Below the pieces are notes generated by a model that made no database searches, had not been told where the DNA came from, and saw only the letters and a list, made by a program, of their open reading frames with translations. Of a DNA stretch of 46,690 nucleotides, positions 24,525-32,676 are shown piece by piece; position 1 is the stretch's first letter; each line of letters begins with the position of its first letter. Source of the stretch: Oscillospiraceae bacterium (GTDB lineage: Bacteria > Bacillota_A > Clostridia > Oscillospirales > Oscillospiraceae); contig SVLA01000002.1 of NCBI GenBank assembly GCA_015068175.1, positions 1 through 46,690 of the forward strand, written 5' to 3'. Made by a program: the position numbers and the translations under genes.

Positions 24525-25385
24525 ATGGCATCAAACAAAGGCTTAGGCAGAGGTTTGGGCGCGCTGCTGGGCGATTTTGAGGAACGCCCCTCGGAAAATA
24601 CCCCTTACAAGCTGCTGCCCATTTATAAAATCGAACCCAATCCCGACCAGCCCCGTCAGGATTTTGACGAAGAGGAGCTGCAGGCCCTGGCGGAGTCCAT
24701 TGCCGAACACGGCATTATCCAGCCGCTGACCGTTCGGGAACTGCCCAGCGGGTATTATCAGATCATCGCCGGCGAACGCCGCTGGCGGGCCTCCCGGATC
24801 GCCGGACTGACGGAAGTCCCGGCGGTGGTCATGGAAGCCGATGACAAAAAAGTTCTGGAGCTGGCCCTGATTGAAAATCTTCAGCGTCAGGACCTGAATC
24901 CCGTGGAAGAGGCCCTGGGTTATCAGACCCTCATGGCCGAACACGGCCTGACCCAGGAGGAGGCCGCCGCCCGGGTGGGCAAATCCCGTCCCAGCGTGGC
25001 CAACGCCCTGCGGCTGCTGAATCTCCCGGCCGCCATTTTGGAGCACGTCCGTGCCGGACGGCTCTCTGCCGGCCATGCCCGGGCGGTGTTGGCTCTGAAA
25101 TCCGAGAAAAAGCAGACGGAAGCTACCCAAAAGATCATGGCCCTGGGTCTTTCCGTCCGTCAGGCGGAATTGCTGTGCAAGAACATGGCCAAGGAGCCGA
25201 AGGAATTGCCCCAGGAACCTTTGCGGATCGATTACATCGGCGAGTGTGAAAAGCAACTGAGCAAGCACCTGGGCCGGGGCGTGAAGATCGTCAACGGCAA
25301 GCGCAAAGGTAAATTTGAACTGGAATTTTACGGCGCGGAGGACCTGCAGAATCTGCTGGACGCGCTGATGAAATTGGAGAAGTGA
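24525..25385 (+). CDS. parB: Chromosome-partitioning protein ParB (Spo0J)
   Basis: 286-residue CTPase and parS-binding protein. The N-terminal ParB/Srx CTP-binding domain (about 25-115) includes NPDQPRQDFDE, SIAEHGIIQPL and GERRWRASRIAG. A helix-turn-helix (about 145-170, TQEEAAARVGKSRPSVANALRLL) binds parS, and a C-terminal dimerisation domain follows. ATG 24525 follows GAGG. Its stop overlaps the region of the next gene's ribosome site; the SGNH hydrolase follows two bases later. Confidence 0.97.
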   Translation: MASNKGLGRGLGALLGDFEERPSENTPYKLLPIYKIEPNPDQPRQDFDEEELQALAESIAEHGIIQPLTVRELPSGYYQIIAGERRWRASRIAGLTEVPAVVMEADDKKVLELALIENLQRQDLNPVEEALGYQTLMAEHGLTQEEAAARVGKSRPSVANALRLLNLPAAILEHVRAGRLSAGHARAVLALKSEKKQTEATQKIMALGLSVRQAELLCKNMAKEPKELPQEPLRIDYIGECEKQLSKHLGRGVKIVNGKRKGKFELEFYGAEDLQNLLDALMKLEK

Positions 25386-25387
25386 CT

Positions 25388-26035
25388 ATGGAGATGAAGA
25401 TCGATTTTTTGCGTTACGCATCCTCTGTCCGCCAATTGGAGGAATTTCCCCGGGAAACCGGCAAAATTCTGCTTTACGGCAGTTCCTTTTTTGCCCACTG
25501 GGGCTATGAACGCAGCGCACTGCAGTTGAAGAAAGCCACCGGCGGTGATTTGGAAGTGATCAATCACGGTTTCGGCGGAGCCGTCGTGGACGAGCTTCTG
25601 TATTATTATCCCCGGTTGGTTCGGCCCTACGCCCCCCGGGCGGTGGTGATCCGCTCCGGCTATAACGAGATCAACCACGGGCAATCCCCCTGGGACGCCG
25701 TTTTTCTGCTGAAGCGGTTGGTGACCTGGATCCATACGGATTTCCCCAAAATCCCGGTGATCATCCTGAAAACCTTCCACTGCAAGCGGGACAGCGCCGA
25801 GGCTCACGAAAAAATGCAGGAATACAACCGCATTTTGGACCAGGTCTTTGCAGGCGAGGAGCAGGTCTGCGTTTGGGACATTACGCCGTTCTTCTACGAA
25901 AAACCGGCGGATATGGGCGACCGTTCCAAACTCCGGGATGTGTTTATCCCCGACGGACTGCATCTCAGCGACGAAGCATATATCGAAATGGCGGACTATC
26001 TCGGTAATCGCCTGGCAGAAAAGCTTCTGCCGTAA
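25388..26035 (+). CDS. SGNH/GDSL-type hydrolase
   Basis: 215-residue protein with SGNH blocks: ILLYGSSFF (block I, nucleophile probably Ser33), HGFGGAVVDEL (block II Gly), RSGYNEINHG (block III Asn region), and PDGLHLSDEAY (block V Asp-x-x-His). No signal peptide is seen, so it is likely cytoplasmic; the ester substrate is unknown. It starts at ATG 25388, two bases after the parB stop, with GGAGAAG inside the parB end, so it is co-translated with parAB. Why an esterase rides in the partition operon is unclear. Confidence 0.8.
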   Translation: MEMKIDFLRYASSVRQLEEFPRETGKILLYGSSFFAHWGYERSALQLKKATGGDLEVINHGFGGAVVDELLYYYPRLVRPYAPRAVVIRSGYNEINHGQSPWDAVFLLKRLVTWIHTDFPKIPVIILKTFHCKRDSAEAHEKMQEYNRILDQVFAGEEQVCVWDITPFFYEKPADMGDRSKLRDVFIPDGLHLSDEAYIEMADYLGNRLAEKLLP

Positions 26036-26070
26036 TCAAAAATTTTGTATCTCAACAAGGAGAGGTAATT

Positions 26071-27402
26071 ATGTTAGACATTCGTAAAATCAAAGAAAAT
26101 CCCGAAGCCGTGAAGGCGGCTCTGAAGGCCAAAGAGGTGGATTGCGACGCCACCATTGACCGGATCCTGGAGCTGGACGTGCAGATCCGCGCTCTGAAGA
26201 CCACTTCCGAGGGCCGCACCGCCCAGAAGAATAAGCTGGCCAAGGAAAACGGAAAACTTTTCGGCATGAAGAAGGGCGCCGAAAAGCAGGGCAAACCCAC
26301 CGACGAGATCGACGCCCAGATCGAGGCCAACAAGGCCGAAGCCATCGCTCTGGATGCCGCCAACGAGGCCGACACCGCCAAGCTGAAGGAACTGAACGAG
26401 GAATACCGGGTGGCCATGCTGAGCCTGCCCAATCTGCCCGACGCCGATCTGCTGCCCGGCGGCAAGGAGAACAACCAGCCTCTGCGCTACATCGGCGAGA
26501 AGCATTCCTTCGACTTTGAGCCCAAGCACCATGTGGATCTTTGCACCAGCCTGGGCCTGATCGACTATGAGCGGGGCGTGAAGCTGGCCGGCGCCGGCAA
26601 CTGGATGTACACCGGCATGGGCGCCCGTCTGGAGTGGGCCCTGCTGAACTACTTCATCGACACCCACACCGCCGACGGCTACGATTTCATCCTGCCGCCC
26701 CACATGCTGGAGTACCAGTGCGGCCTGACTGCCGGCCAGTTCCCCAAGTTTGCTGACGAAGTGTTCAAGATCTCCAACCATCCCACCGAAGGCGGCACCT
26801 TCTATATGCTGCCCACCGCCGAGGCCGCTCTGGCTTCCGTCTACCGGGATGAGATCCTCACCGAGGCCGATCTGCCCAAGAAATTCTTCGCTTACACCCC
26901 CTGCTTCCGCCGGGAAGCCGGTTCCCACCGGGCCGACGAGCGGGGCATGGTCCGCGGCCACCAGTTCAACAAGGTGGAAATGTTCCAGTTTACCACCCCT
27001 GAGGGTTCCGATGAGGCATTTGAAGAACTGGTGAAGAAGGCCGAAAACCTGGTGGCCGGCCTGGGTCTGCATTTCCGCACCGTGAAGCTGGCCGCCGGCG
27101 ACTGCTCCGCATCCATGGCCCGGACCTACGACATTGAGATCCTGATCCCCTCCATGAACGGCTACAAGGAAGTTTCCTCCGTGTCCAACGCCCGGGATTA
27201 TCAGGCCCGCCGGGGCAACATCCGTTACCGCCGGGCCGATGGCAAGATCGACTTCGTTCACACCCTGAACGGCTCCGGCCTGGCCACCTCCCGGATCTTC
27301 CCCGCCATCGTGGAGCAGAATCAGCGGGCTGACGGCTCCATCGTGGTGCCCGAGGCACTGCGGAAGTACCTGGGCGGCCTGGAAGTCATCGAAAAGAAAT
27401 AA
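26071..27402 (+). CDS. serS: Seryl-tRNA synthetase
   Basis: 443-residue class II synthetase. The N-terminal antiparallel coiled coil that grips tRNA-Ser spans about 25-110 (KLAKENGKLFGMKKG). Class II motif 2 is TPCFRREAGSHRADERGMVR, and motif 3 is NGSGLATSRIFPAIVEQNQR. Length is slightly above the usual 420-430. ATG 26071 follows AAGGAGAGG. No T-box is visible in the 35-base gap before it, so it probably reads through from the parAB unit. Confidence 0.97.
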   Translation: MLDIRKIKENPEAVKAALKAKEVDCDATIDRILELDVQIRALKTTSEGRTAQKNKLAKENGKLFGMKKGAEKQGKPTDEIDAQIEANKAEAIALDAANEADTAKLKELNEEYRVAMLSLPNLPDADLLPGGKENNQPLRYIGEKHSFDFEPKHHVDLCTSLGLIDYERGVKLAGAGNWMYTGMGARLEWALLNYFIDTHTADGYDFILPPHMLEYQCGLTAGQFPKFADEVFKISNHPTEGGTFYMLPTAEAALASVYRDEILTEADLPKKFFAYTPCFRREAGSHRADERGMVRGHQFNKVEMFQFTTPEGSDEAFEELVKKAENLVAGLGLHFRTVKLAAGDCSASMARTYDIEILIPSMNGYKEVSSVSNARDYQARRGNIRYRRADGKIDFVHTLNGSGLATSRIFPAIVEQNQRADGSIVVPEALRKYLGGLEVIEKK

Positions 27403-27436
27403 GCCGAACGCGGCAAATATAGAAAGGAACATGAAC

Positions 27437-27964
27437 ATGAGCAAGAAAGATCCCAACAAGAAGTCCCTGATCGCTGAATTCAAGGAATTCATCAATAAGG
27501 GCAACGCCATGGCCCTGGCTGTCGGTACCATCATCGGCGGCGCTTTCAGCACCATCACCAAGTCCGTGACCAACGACCTGATCATGCCCCTTGTGAATAT
27601 TTTCCTGGGCGGCACCGATTTCTCCGAGCTGAAGATCGAACTGCCCCGGGTGGTGCCCGTCTACGAAGACGTGCTGAACGAGGCCGGCGAGGTCATCGGC
27701 CAGGTCTATGTCCCCCACTACCTGACCTACGGTAACTTCATCTCCGCTGTGATCAACTTCCTGATCATGGCCATTGTGGTGTTTGTCATTGTGAAGGTTG
27801 TGAACACCATGAACGAAGCCGCCCACAAGAAGGAACGGGAAGCCGCCGAGGCCGCTGCCGCTGCTGCCGCCGCCGAAGCTGCCGCCAATCCGCCCGCCCC
27901 CCCCGCTCCCAGCGCAGAGGAACTGCTGTTGACCGAGATCCGGGACCTGCTGAAAAACAAGTGA
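27437..27964 (+). CDS. mscL: Large-conductance mechanosensitive channel
   Basis: 175-residue osmotic safety valve. The amphipathic N-terminus (EFKEFINKGNAMALAVGTII) leads into TM1 with the pore-lining Gly/Ala pattern, a periplasmic loop with a long insertion (about 55-88), TM2 (YGNFISAVINFLIMAIVVFV), then an Ala/Pro-rich linker and the C-terminal bundle helix ending LLLTEIRDLLKNK. It is longer than E. coli MscL (136) because of the loop and linker. ATGs occur at 27431 and 27437; AAAGGA at 27423-27428 suits 27437. Confidence 0.94.
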   Translation: MSKKDPNKKSLIAEFKEFINKGNAMALAVGTIIGGAFSTITKSVTNDLIMPLVNIFLGGTDFSELKIELPRVVPVYEDVLNEAGEVIGQVYVPHYLTYGNFISAVINFLIMAIVVFVIVKVVNTMNEAAHKKEREAAEAAAAAAAAEAAANPPAPPAPSAEELLLTEIRDLLKNK

Positions 27965-27977
27965 TCTCCTCCATTGT

Positions 27978-28004
27978 GGCCGTCCAACCGGGCGGCCACT
28001 TTTT
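27978..28004 (+). terminator. mscL terminator
   Basis: Stem GGCCGTCC with GGGCGGCC (one G-U pair), 4-base loop, then AC and five T. Its T run abuts the parS site at 28004. Confidence 0.8.
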
Positions 28005-28019
28005 GTTTCACGTGAAACA
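28004..28019. promoter_or_regulatory. parS centromere site
   Basis: Perfect 16-base palindrome TGTTTCACGTGAAACA, matching the Firmicute parS consensus. It lies directly after the mscL terminator, 2.6 kb from parB and about 13.5 kb from oriC. Confidence 0.95.
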
Positions 28020-28088
28020 TTGACCGCCAAGGCTTCTCCTAATCGTAAGGTGCCGGTTTCCCACCGTGCGGTTGGATGACCGCCATTG

Positions 28089-28395
28089 CGACGCCCCTGC
28101 GGGGCTACACCACATCCGCCCCCTGCGGGGGCACCTATTTGATAAGGTATGATTGCCCCCGGCTATCATTGGGATTTTGATCCGCTGCGCGGAGCACCAC
28201 CTCCAGGAGAAGGCTTTGGTGCGGCCGGAGGCCGCCGCGGTCCCCTCATCCGTCACGGCATTCGCCGTGCCACCTTCCCCCCAGGGGGAAGGTTTGGGTA
28301 CCCTCTCCGTCATTTGCTTCGCAAATGCCACCTCTCCCAGAGGGAGAGGCAAGGGGGCAGAGCACCACACCGGGGGAAGGTATTGGTGCGGCGGA
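28089..28395. repeat. Composite repeat block before nfnA
   Basis: 28089-28216 is copy 2 of the 128-base repeat at 21598-21725. 28249-28355 is a second copy of the fused two-hairpin repeats at 19437-19554. A GGTGCGGCGG tail follows. The gap 27965-28538 holds the terminator, parS, these repeats and the nfn promoter, and no other gene. Confidence 0.75.
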
Positions 28396-28436
28396 TGAAC
28401 GGAAATTTGAAATATCTTCCACAAGTCATGCCAAGT

Positions 28437-28479
28437 TTATCGATAACCATTTGACAAATACAACCATCCGTTATATAAT
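28437..28479 (+). promoter_or_regulatory. nfnAB promoter with upstream palindrome
   Basis: Perfect consensus TTGACA (28451-28456) and TATAAT (28474-28479) with 17-base spacing. A 10-base palindrome TTATCGATAA (28437-28446) lies five bases before the -35 and may bind a regulator. Confidence 0.8.
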
Positions 28480-28538
28480 GATGCTGTATGGGCATTTGCC
28501 CAGATTCGACTACAAAACTGAAAAGGACGGATCAGATC

Positions 28539-29393
28539 ATGTATAAAATCGTTCGCAAGAAGGAACTGAATTCCTCCGTCACGCTGATGGAGATCGAGGC
28601 CCCCTTCATCGCCCGGAAGGCAAAGGCCGGCCAGTTCATCATTTTCCGCATCGACGACAAGGGTGAGCGCGTGCCCCTGACCATCGCCGGCTATGACCGG
28701 GAGAAAGGCACCGTCACCATCATTTTCCAGAAGGTGGGCTTCTCCACCAACGCCCTGGGCGCTCTGAACGAGGGCGACTACATCCAGGACTTCGTGGGTC
28801 CCCTGGGCAAGCCCACCCCCGTGGAAGGCAAGAAGAAGGTCTGCGTGGTTGGCGGCGGCGTTGGCTGCGCCATCGCTCTGCCCTCTGCCGCGGCTTTTAA
28901 GGAAGCCGGCGCCGAAGTTACCGTCATCGTTGGCTTCCGCAGCAAGGATATTGTGATCCTGGAGGAGGAATTCCGGGCAGTTGCCGACAATTTCATCCTC
29001 ATGACCGACGACGGCAGCTACGGCCGTCACGGCCTGGTGACCCAGCCCCTGAAGGAGCTGCTGGAAGCCGGCGAGCATTTTGACGAAGTGCTGGCCATCG
29101 GACCCATCCCCATGATGAAATTCGTGTCCCTGACCACCAAGCCTTTCGATGTACATACTTCCGTTTCCCTGAACCCCATCATGATCGACGGCACCGGTAT
29201 GTGCGGCGGCTGCCGCGTCACCGTTGGCGGCGAAGTGAAGTTCGCCTGCGTGGACGGTCCCGAATTTGACGGCCATCAGGTGGATTTTGCCGAACTCATG
29301 AGCCGCAACGTCACCTACCGCGACCGGGAAGCTGAAGTTTCCGCCACCCACACCTGCCGCATGGATGCCATGGGCAAGAATCTGATCAAGTAA
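28539..29393 (+). CDS. nfnA: NfnA: ferredoxin-NADP+ oxidoreductase subunit alpha
   Basis: 284-residue flavoprotein subunit of the electron-bifurcating NADH-dependent reduced ferredoxin:NADP+ oxidoreductase. The FAD domain (about 1-100) includes RVPLTIAGYD. The NAD(H) domain starts KVCVVGGGVGCAIALP (about 108). A C-terminal [2Fe-2S] site lies in DGTGMCGGCRVTVGG and FACVDGPEFDGHQVDF. Homologues are annotated as sulfide dehydrogenase or dihydroorotate dehydrogenase electron-transfer subunits, but the following gltA-like gene fixes it as Nfn. ATG 28539 follows AAAAGGA. Confidence 0.9.
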   Translation: MYKIVRKKELNSSVTLMEIEAPFIARKAKAGQFIIFRIDDKGERVPLTIAGYDREKGTVTIIFQKVGFSTNALGALNEGDYIQDFVGPLGKPTPVEGKKKVCVVGGGVGCAIALPSAAAFKEAGAEVTVIVGFRSKDIVILEEEFRAVADNFILMTDDGSYGRHGLVTQPLKELLEAGEHFDEVLAIGPIPMMKFVSLTTKPFDVHTSVSLNPIMIDGTGMCGGCRVTVGGEVKFACVDGPEFDGHQVDFAELMSRNVTYRDREAEVSATHTCRMDAMGKNLIK

Positions 29394-29407
29394 GGAGGAT
29401 ACCGAAC

Positions 29408-30790
29408 ATGGCTAATATGTCTTTGACGAAGGTCCCCATGCCCGAGCAGGATCCCAAGGTCCGCGCCCGGAATTTCCAGGAAGTTACCCTGGGTTACACC
29501 GCCGAAATGGCCATCGAGGAGGCCAACCGCTGCCTGGGCTGCAAGAATCCCAAGTGCGTGGAAGGCTGCCCCGTCAATGTCCGCATCCCCGAGTTCATCA
29601 AGAAGGTCCAGGAGGGCGACTTCAAGGCCGCTTATGAAGTCATCACCTCCACAAACGCCCTGCCCGCCCTGTCCGGCCGGGTCTGCCCCCAGGAAAGCCA
29701 GTGCGAATGCAAGTGCGTCCGCGGCATCAAGGGCGAGCCTGTGGCCATCGGCCGCCTGGAGCGGTTCGTTGCCGACTGGTACCGTGAAAATGTGAACGCC
29801 ATGCCCGAAAAGGCCGAATCCAACGGCATCAAGGTGGCTGTGGTGGGTTCCGGCCCTGCCGGCATGACCGCCGCTTCCGACCTGGCCAAGCTGGGTTACC
29901 AGGTCACCATGTTCGAGGCGCTGCACACCGCCGGCGGCGTGCTGGTCTACGGCATCCCCGAATTCCGTCTGCCCAAGGCCCTGGTGGCCAATGAGATCAC
30001 CAAGCTCCAGGCTCAGGGCGTGGAAGTCATGACCAACATGGTCATCGGCCGGGTCCTGACCATCGATGAGCTGTTCGAGATGGGTTACAAGGCCGTGTTC
30101 GTGGGTTCCGGCGCCGGTCTGCCCATGTTTATGAACATCCCCGGCGAGAGCCTGAAGGGTGTCATGTCCGCCAATGAGTACCTGACCCGTACCAACCTGA
30201 TGAAGGCCTACACCGAAGAGGCCGACACCCCCATCATCAAGTCCAAGGCGGTGGCCGTGGTGGGCGGCGGTAACGTGGCTATGGATGCCGCCCGCTGCGC
30301 TATGCGTCTGGGCGCGGATCATGTTTACGTTGTTTACCGCCGCGGCGAGGCCGAAATGCCCGCCCGTCTGGAAGAAAAGCATCACGCCAAGGAAGAGGGC
30401 ATCGAGTTCAAGACGCTGTGCAACCCCGTGGAGATCCTGGGCGACGAGAACGGTCGCGTCTGCGGCATCAAGTGCATCCGCATGGAGCTGGGCGAGCCCG
30501 ATGCTTCCGGCCGCCGCCGTCCCATTGAGGTTCCCGGCAGCGAGTTCGTGCTGGATGTGGACACCGTCATCATGTCCCTGGGCACCAGCCCCAACCCCCT
30601 GATCCGGTCCACTACCCCCGGCCTGGAGACCAACCGCAAGGGCTGCCTCATCGTCAACGAGAACGAGATGACCACCCGTGACGGCGTGTTTGCCGGCGGC
30701 GATGCCGTTACCGGCGCCGCTACCGTCATCCTGGCCATGGGCGCCGGCAAGAAGGGCGCTGCCGCCATCCATAACTACCTGCAGAAGTAA
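29408..30790 (+). CDS. nfnB: NfnB: glutamate-synthase-small-subunit-like bifurcating subunit
   Basis: 460-residue partner of NfnA, often misnamed NADPH-dependent glutamate synthase. The N-terminus carries two [4Fe-4S] sites (CLGCKNPKCVEGCP and CPQESQCECKC), then an FAD-binding GSGPAGM (about 142-148), the NADP domain VVGGGNVAMDAARCAMRLGA, and the C-terminal FAD loop GVFAGGDAVTGAATV. It hosts the bifurcating flavin that couples NADPH with NADH and ferredoxin. ATG 29408 follows AAGGAGG, 14 bases after nfnA. No glutamate synthase large subunit is nearby. Confidence 0.92.
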   Translation: MANMSLTKVPMPEQDPKVRARNFQEVTLGYTAEMAIEEANRCLGCKNPKCVEGCPVNVRIPEFIKKVQEGDFKAAYEVITSTNALPALSGRVCPQESQCECKCVRGIKGEPVAIGRLERFVADWYRENVNAMPEKAESNGIKVAVVGSGPAGMTAASDLAKLGYQVTMFEALHTAGGVLVYGIPEFRLPKALVANEITKLQAQGVEVMTNMVIGRVLTIDELFEMGYKAVFVGSGAGLPMFMNIPGESLKGVMSANEYLTRTNLMKAYTEEADTPIIKSKAVAVVGGGNVAMDAARCAMRLGADHVYVVYRRGEAEMPARLEEKHHAKEEGIEFKTLCNPVEILGDENGRVCGIKCIRMELGEPDASGRRRPIEVPGSEFVLDVDTVIMSLGTSPNPLIRSTTPGLETNRKGCLIVNENEMTTRDGVFAGGDAVTGAATVILAMGAGKKGAAAIHNYLQK

Positions 30791-30807
30791 GAATCCTACA
30801 TTATGTA

Positions 30808-30836
30808 AACCACCCGGAGGGATCCGGGTGGTTTTT
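30808..30836 (+). terminator. nfnAB terminator
   Basis: Stem AACCACCCGGA with TCCGGGTGGTT, 4-base loop, ending in five T. Confidence 0.9.
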
Positions 30837-30858
30837 CATTTTGGGTTTGTTGCACCAC

Positions 30859-30949
30859 ATGTCATTCTGATTGGAGCGAAGCGGAGTCGAAGAATCTGCA
30901 TTTCTGTATAAAAGGAGAACGGATCCCTCGGCTACGCTCGGGATGACAG
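30859..30949. repeat. Degenerate family-A-like repeat
   Basis: Begins TGTCATTCTGA and ends GCTCGGGATGACA, with GGATCCCTCGG inside. This is a diverged, shorter relative of the TGTCATCCCGA elements. Noncoding. Confidence 0.5.
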
Positions 30950-31039
30950 TGCCATAGGTACTGAATCAACGGAACAAGAGGCTGAATGTTGCATAACCTC
31001 CCCATTGCAGCATATTCTTGTCCCAAAGGGGGAATTTCT

Positions 31040-31819
31040 ATGCAAAAACGGGATGTTTACATGATCTGTTCGGTGCTGATCCTGGCGGTGATCCTTTCGG
31101 TGTGCATTTTCGCCGGGGAGGCCATCGCCACGGGGTCCTGGGGTCTCAGTTTCCGCACCGAGGGGGCGGCGCCCCTGGGTACCGCTTCGTCGGCCCAACT
31201 GGCCAAATACGACGCCGCATACATGGACGAGACCCAGGAGAAAGTGATCTATCTGACCTTCGATGCCGGTTATGAAAACGGCTGCACGGCCAAAATTCTG
31301 GACACGCTGAAAAAGCACAACGTGCCGGCGGCTTTCTTCCTGGTGGGGCATTACATCGAGAAAAAACCGGATCTGGTGCGGCGGATGGTGGCCGAGGGCC
31401 ACACCGTGGGCAACCACACCATGCATCATTATGACATGAGCAAAATCTCCGATCCGGCGGCTTTTGAGAAGGAACTACGGGATCTGGAGGCGCTGTTTAC
31501 CCAGGTCACCGGGGCGGAAATGGCTAAATTTTACCGGCCGCCTCAAGGGATTTTTTCCGAGGAAAATTTGAAAAATGCCCAGGATTTGGGGTATAAGACC
31601 GTATTTTGGAGCCTGGCGTATGTGGATTGGAACAATGATGCCCAGCCGACGAAGGAGCAGGCGTTTTCCAAGCTGCTGCCCCGGATCCATCCCGGCGCGG
31701 TGGTGCTGCTCCATTCCACGTCGGCCACCAATGCGGAAATTCTGGATGAATTGCTGACCCGGTGGAAGGAGATGGGGTATACTTTTGCGCCCATTAGTGA
31801 ACTGTTTGAGGGTAGTTGA
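31040..31819 (+). CDS. pdaA: PdaA-type polysaccharide deacetylase
   Basis: 259-residue exported enzyme with an N-terminal signal-anchor (about 9-28) and a NodB domain (about 65-255). Motifs are TFDAGYENG (motif 1), HTVGNHTMHH (zinc His pair), RPPQGIFSE (motif 3), VFWSLAYVDWNND (motif 4) and VVLLHSTSATNAEIL (motif 5). This TFD-x-GYENG and FWSLA-DW pattern is that of PdaA, which deacetylates muramic acid to make delta-lactam in spore cortex, so the organism may sporulate. ATG 31040 follows AAAGGGGG. It is monocistronic. Confidence 0.88.
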   Translation: MQKRDVYMICSVLILAVILSVCIFAGEAIATGSWGLSFRTEGAAPLGTASSAQLAKYDAAYMDETQEKVIYLTFDAGYENGCTAKILDTLKKHNVPAAFFLVGHYIEKKPDLVRRMVAEGHTVGNHTMHHYDMSKISDPAAFEKELRDLEALFTQVTGAEMAKFYRPPQGIFSEENLKNAQDLGYKTVFWSLAYVDWNNDAQPTKEQAFSKLLPRIHPGAVVLLHSTSATNAEILDELLTRWKEMGYTFAPISELFEGS

Positions 31820-31905
31820 AAGAATTATTGAGTGTTATGTAAACCATAAATTGGTGGAGTGGTGGATTTTTCCTCCATCGGCAGGCATTGTGGGGAGCGC
31901 CGGCT

Positions 31906-32355
31906 TGTCATCCCGACCAAGGCACAGCCGCGTGGAGGGATCTTCGCACGGAATACCTACACAGTAGGTGGCGGGTGCGTAGATCCCTCGACTCCCGTTG
32001 GTCGCTCGGGATGACAGAAACGGGGCGGTGTTGGCGGGCGATTCGTGAATCGCCCCTACGGGGGCGGAGGTGGTTTTGCGGGCGACCGCAAGGGTCGCTC
32101 CTATATGGGGGAACAGGTGGCTCCCCCCGCCTTTGCGGACGCAAAGGCACCCCCCTCATAAATGCGGGGGGCAAGAGTTGCGGCGAGCGACCGCAAATGT
32201 TGCCCCTATGCGGGATGGCAGGGGACTGTAGATGATTCGAGGACTTAGGGCGGGAGGATGTCGGAGGTTTATTGCCCGCATTCCTCTTCCGCCCCCTTCG
32301 GGGGCACCTTCCCCCCGGGGGAAGGTATTTGGGCGACCGCAAGGGTCGCCCCTAC
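31906..32355. repeat. Repeat cluster downstream of pdaA
   Basis: 31906-32016 is a family-A element joined to a REP-like palindrome at 32036-32059 (GGCGATTC/GAATCGCC); the same two-part unit occurs inverted at 43459-43603. More REP-like palindromes lie at 32080-32104 (variant) and 32331-32354. Two-hairpin repeats lie at 32112-32172 and 32281-32330. No gene is visible in 31820-32403. Confidence 0.75.
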
Positions 32356-32403
32356 GCGGGAAGGGTGAAGGGTTTGACAACAAAAATGACGGCTGAAAAG
32401 CCG

Positions 32404-32661
32404 TCATTTCCATTTTTTCTTCAATTTGTCCGTGGTCATGGAGGTTTGGTAGATCCGGGTCATGCCGTATTCCACCGTCAGCACGAAGCTGGCCGGCAAA
32501 TCCTCCGGCGATCGGGCATCCCAGGGGACGATGTGGCCCTCTTTTTCCGCGTTGGCCAGGAATTCCCGGCCCCGCTCCGTTACGGTGGTGTTGTCCAGGT
32601 CAAAAATGCCGATCACATTCCGATCCCGCACCGCCATGTCGTTTCCGATGGGTAGATACAT
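32404..32661 (-). CDS. remB: RemB-like extracellular matrix regulator (DUF370)
   Basis: 85-residue protein starting MYLPIGNDMAVRDRNVIGIFDLDNTTV, the typical N-terminus of the RemA/RemB (YaaB) family. In Bacillus subtilis remB also lies in the recF-gyrB area and RemB affects biofilm matrix genes. RemA-family proteins form DNA-binding rings. The C-terminus (SFVLTVEYGMTRIYQTSMTT) is complete. ATG 32661 follows GGAAGGAA. It is the last gene of the dnaA-to-rnhA series and is now separated from rnhA by the RAYT unit, whose left REP begins 16 bases upstream of this start, so its native promoter or read-through may be altered. Confidence 0.82.
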   Translation of the reverse strand: MYLPIGNDMAVRDRNVIGIFDLDNTTVTERGREFLANAEKEGHIVPWDARSPEDLPASFVLTVEYGMTRIYQTSMTTDKLKKKWK

Positions 32662-32676
32662 CGCACAATTCCTTCC

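Noticed and set aside
29408..30790. Glutamate synthase small subunit
   Set aside because: The preceding NfnA homologue and the absence of a GltB large subunit make NfnB the better call.
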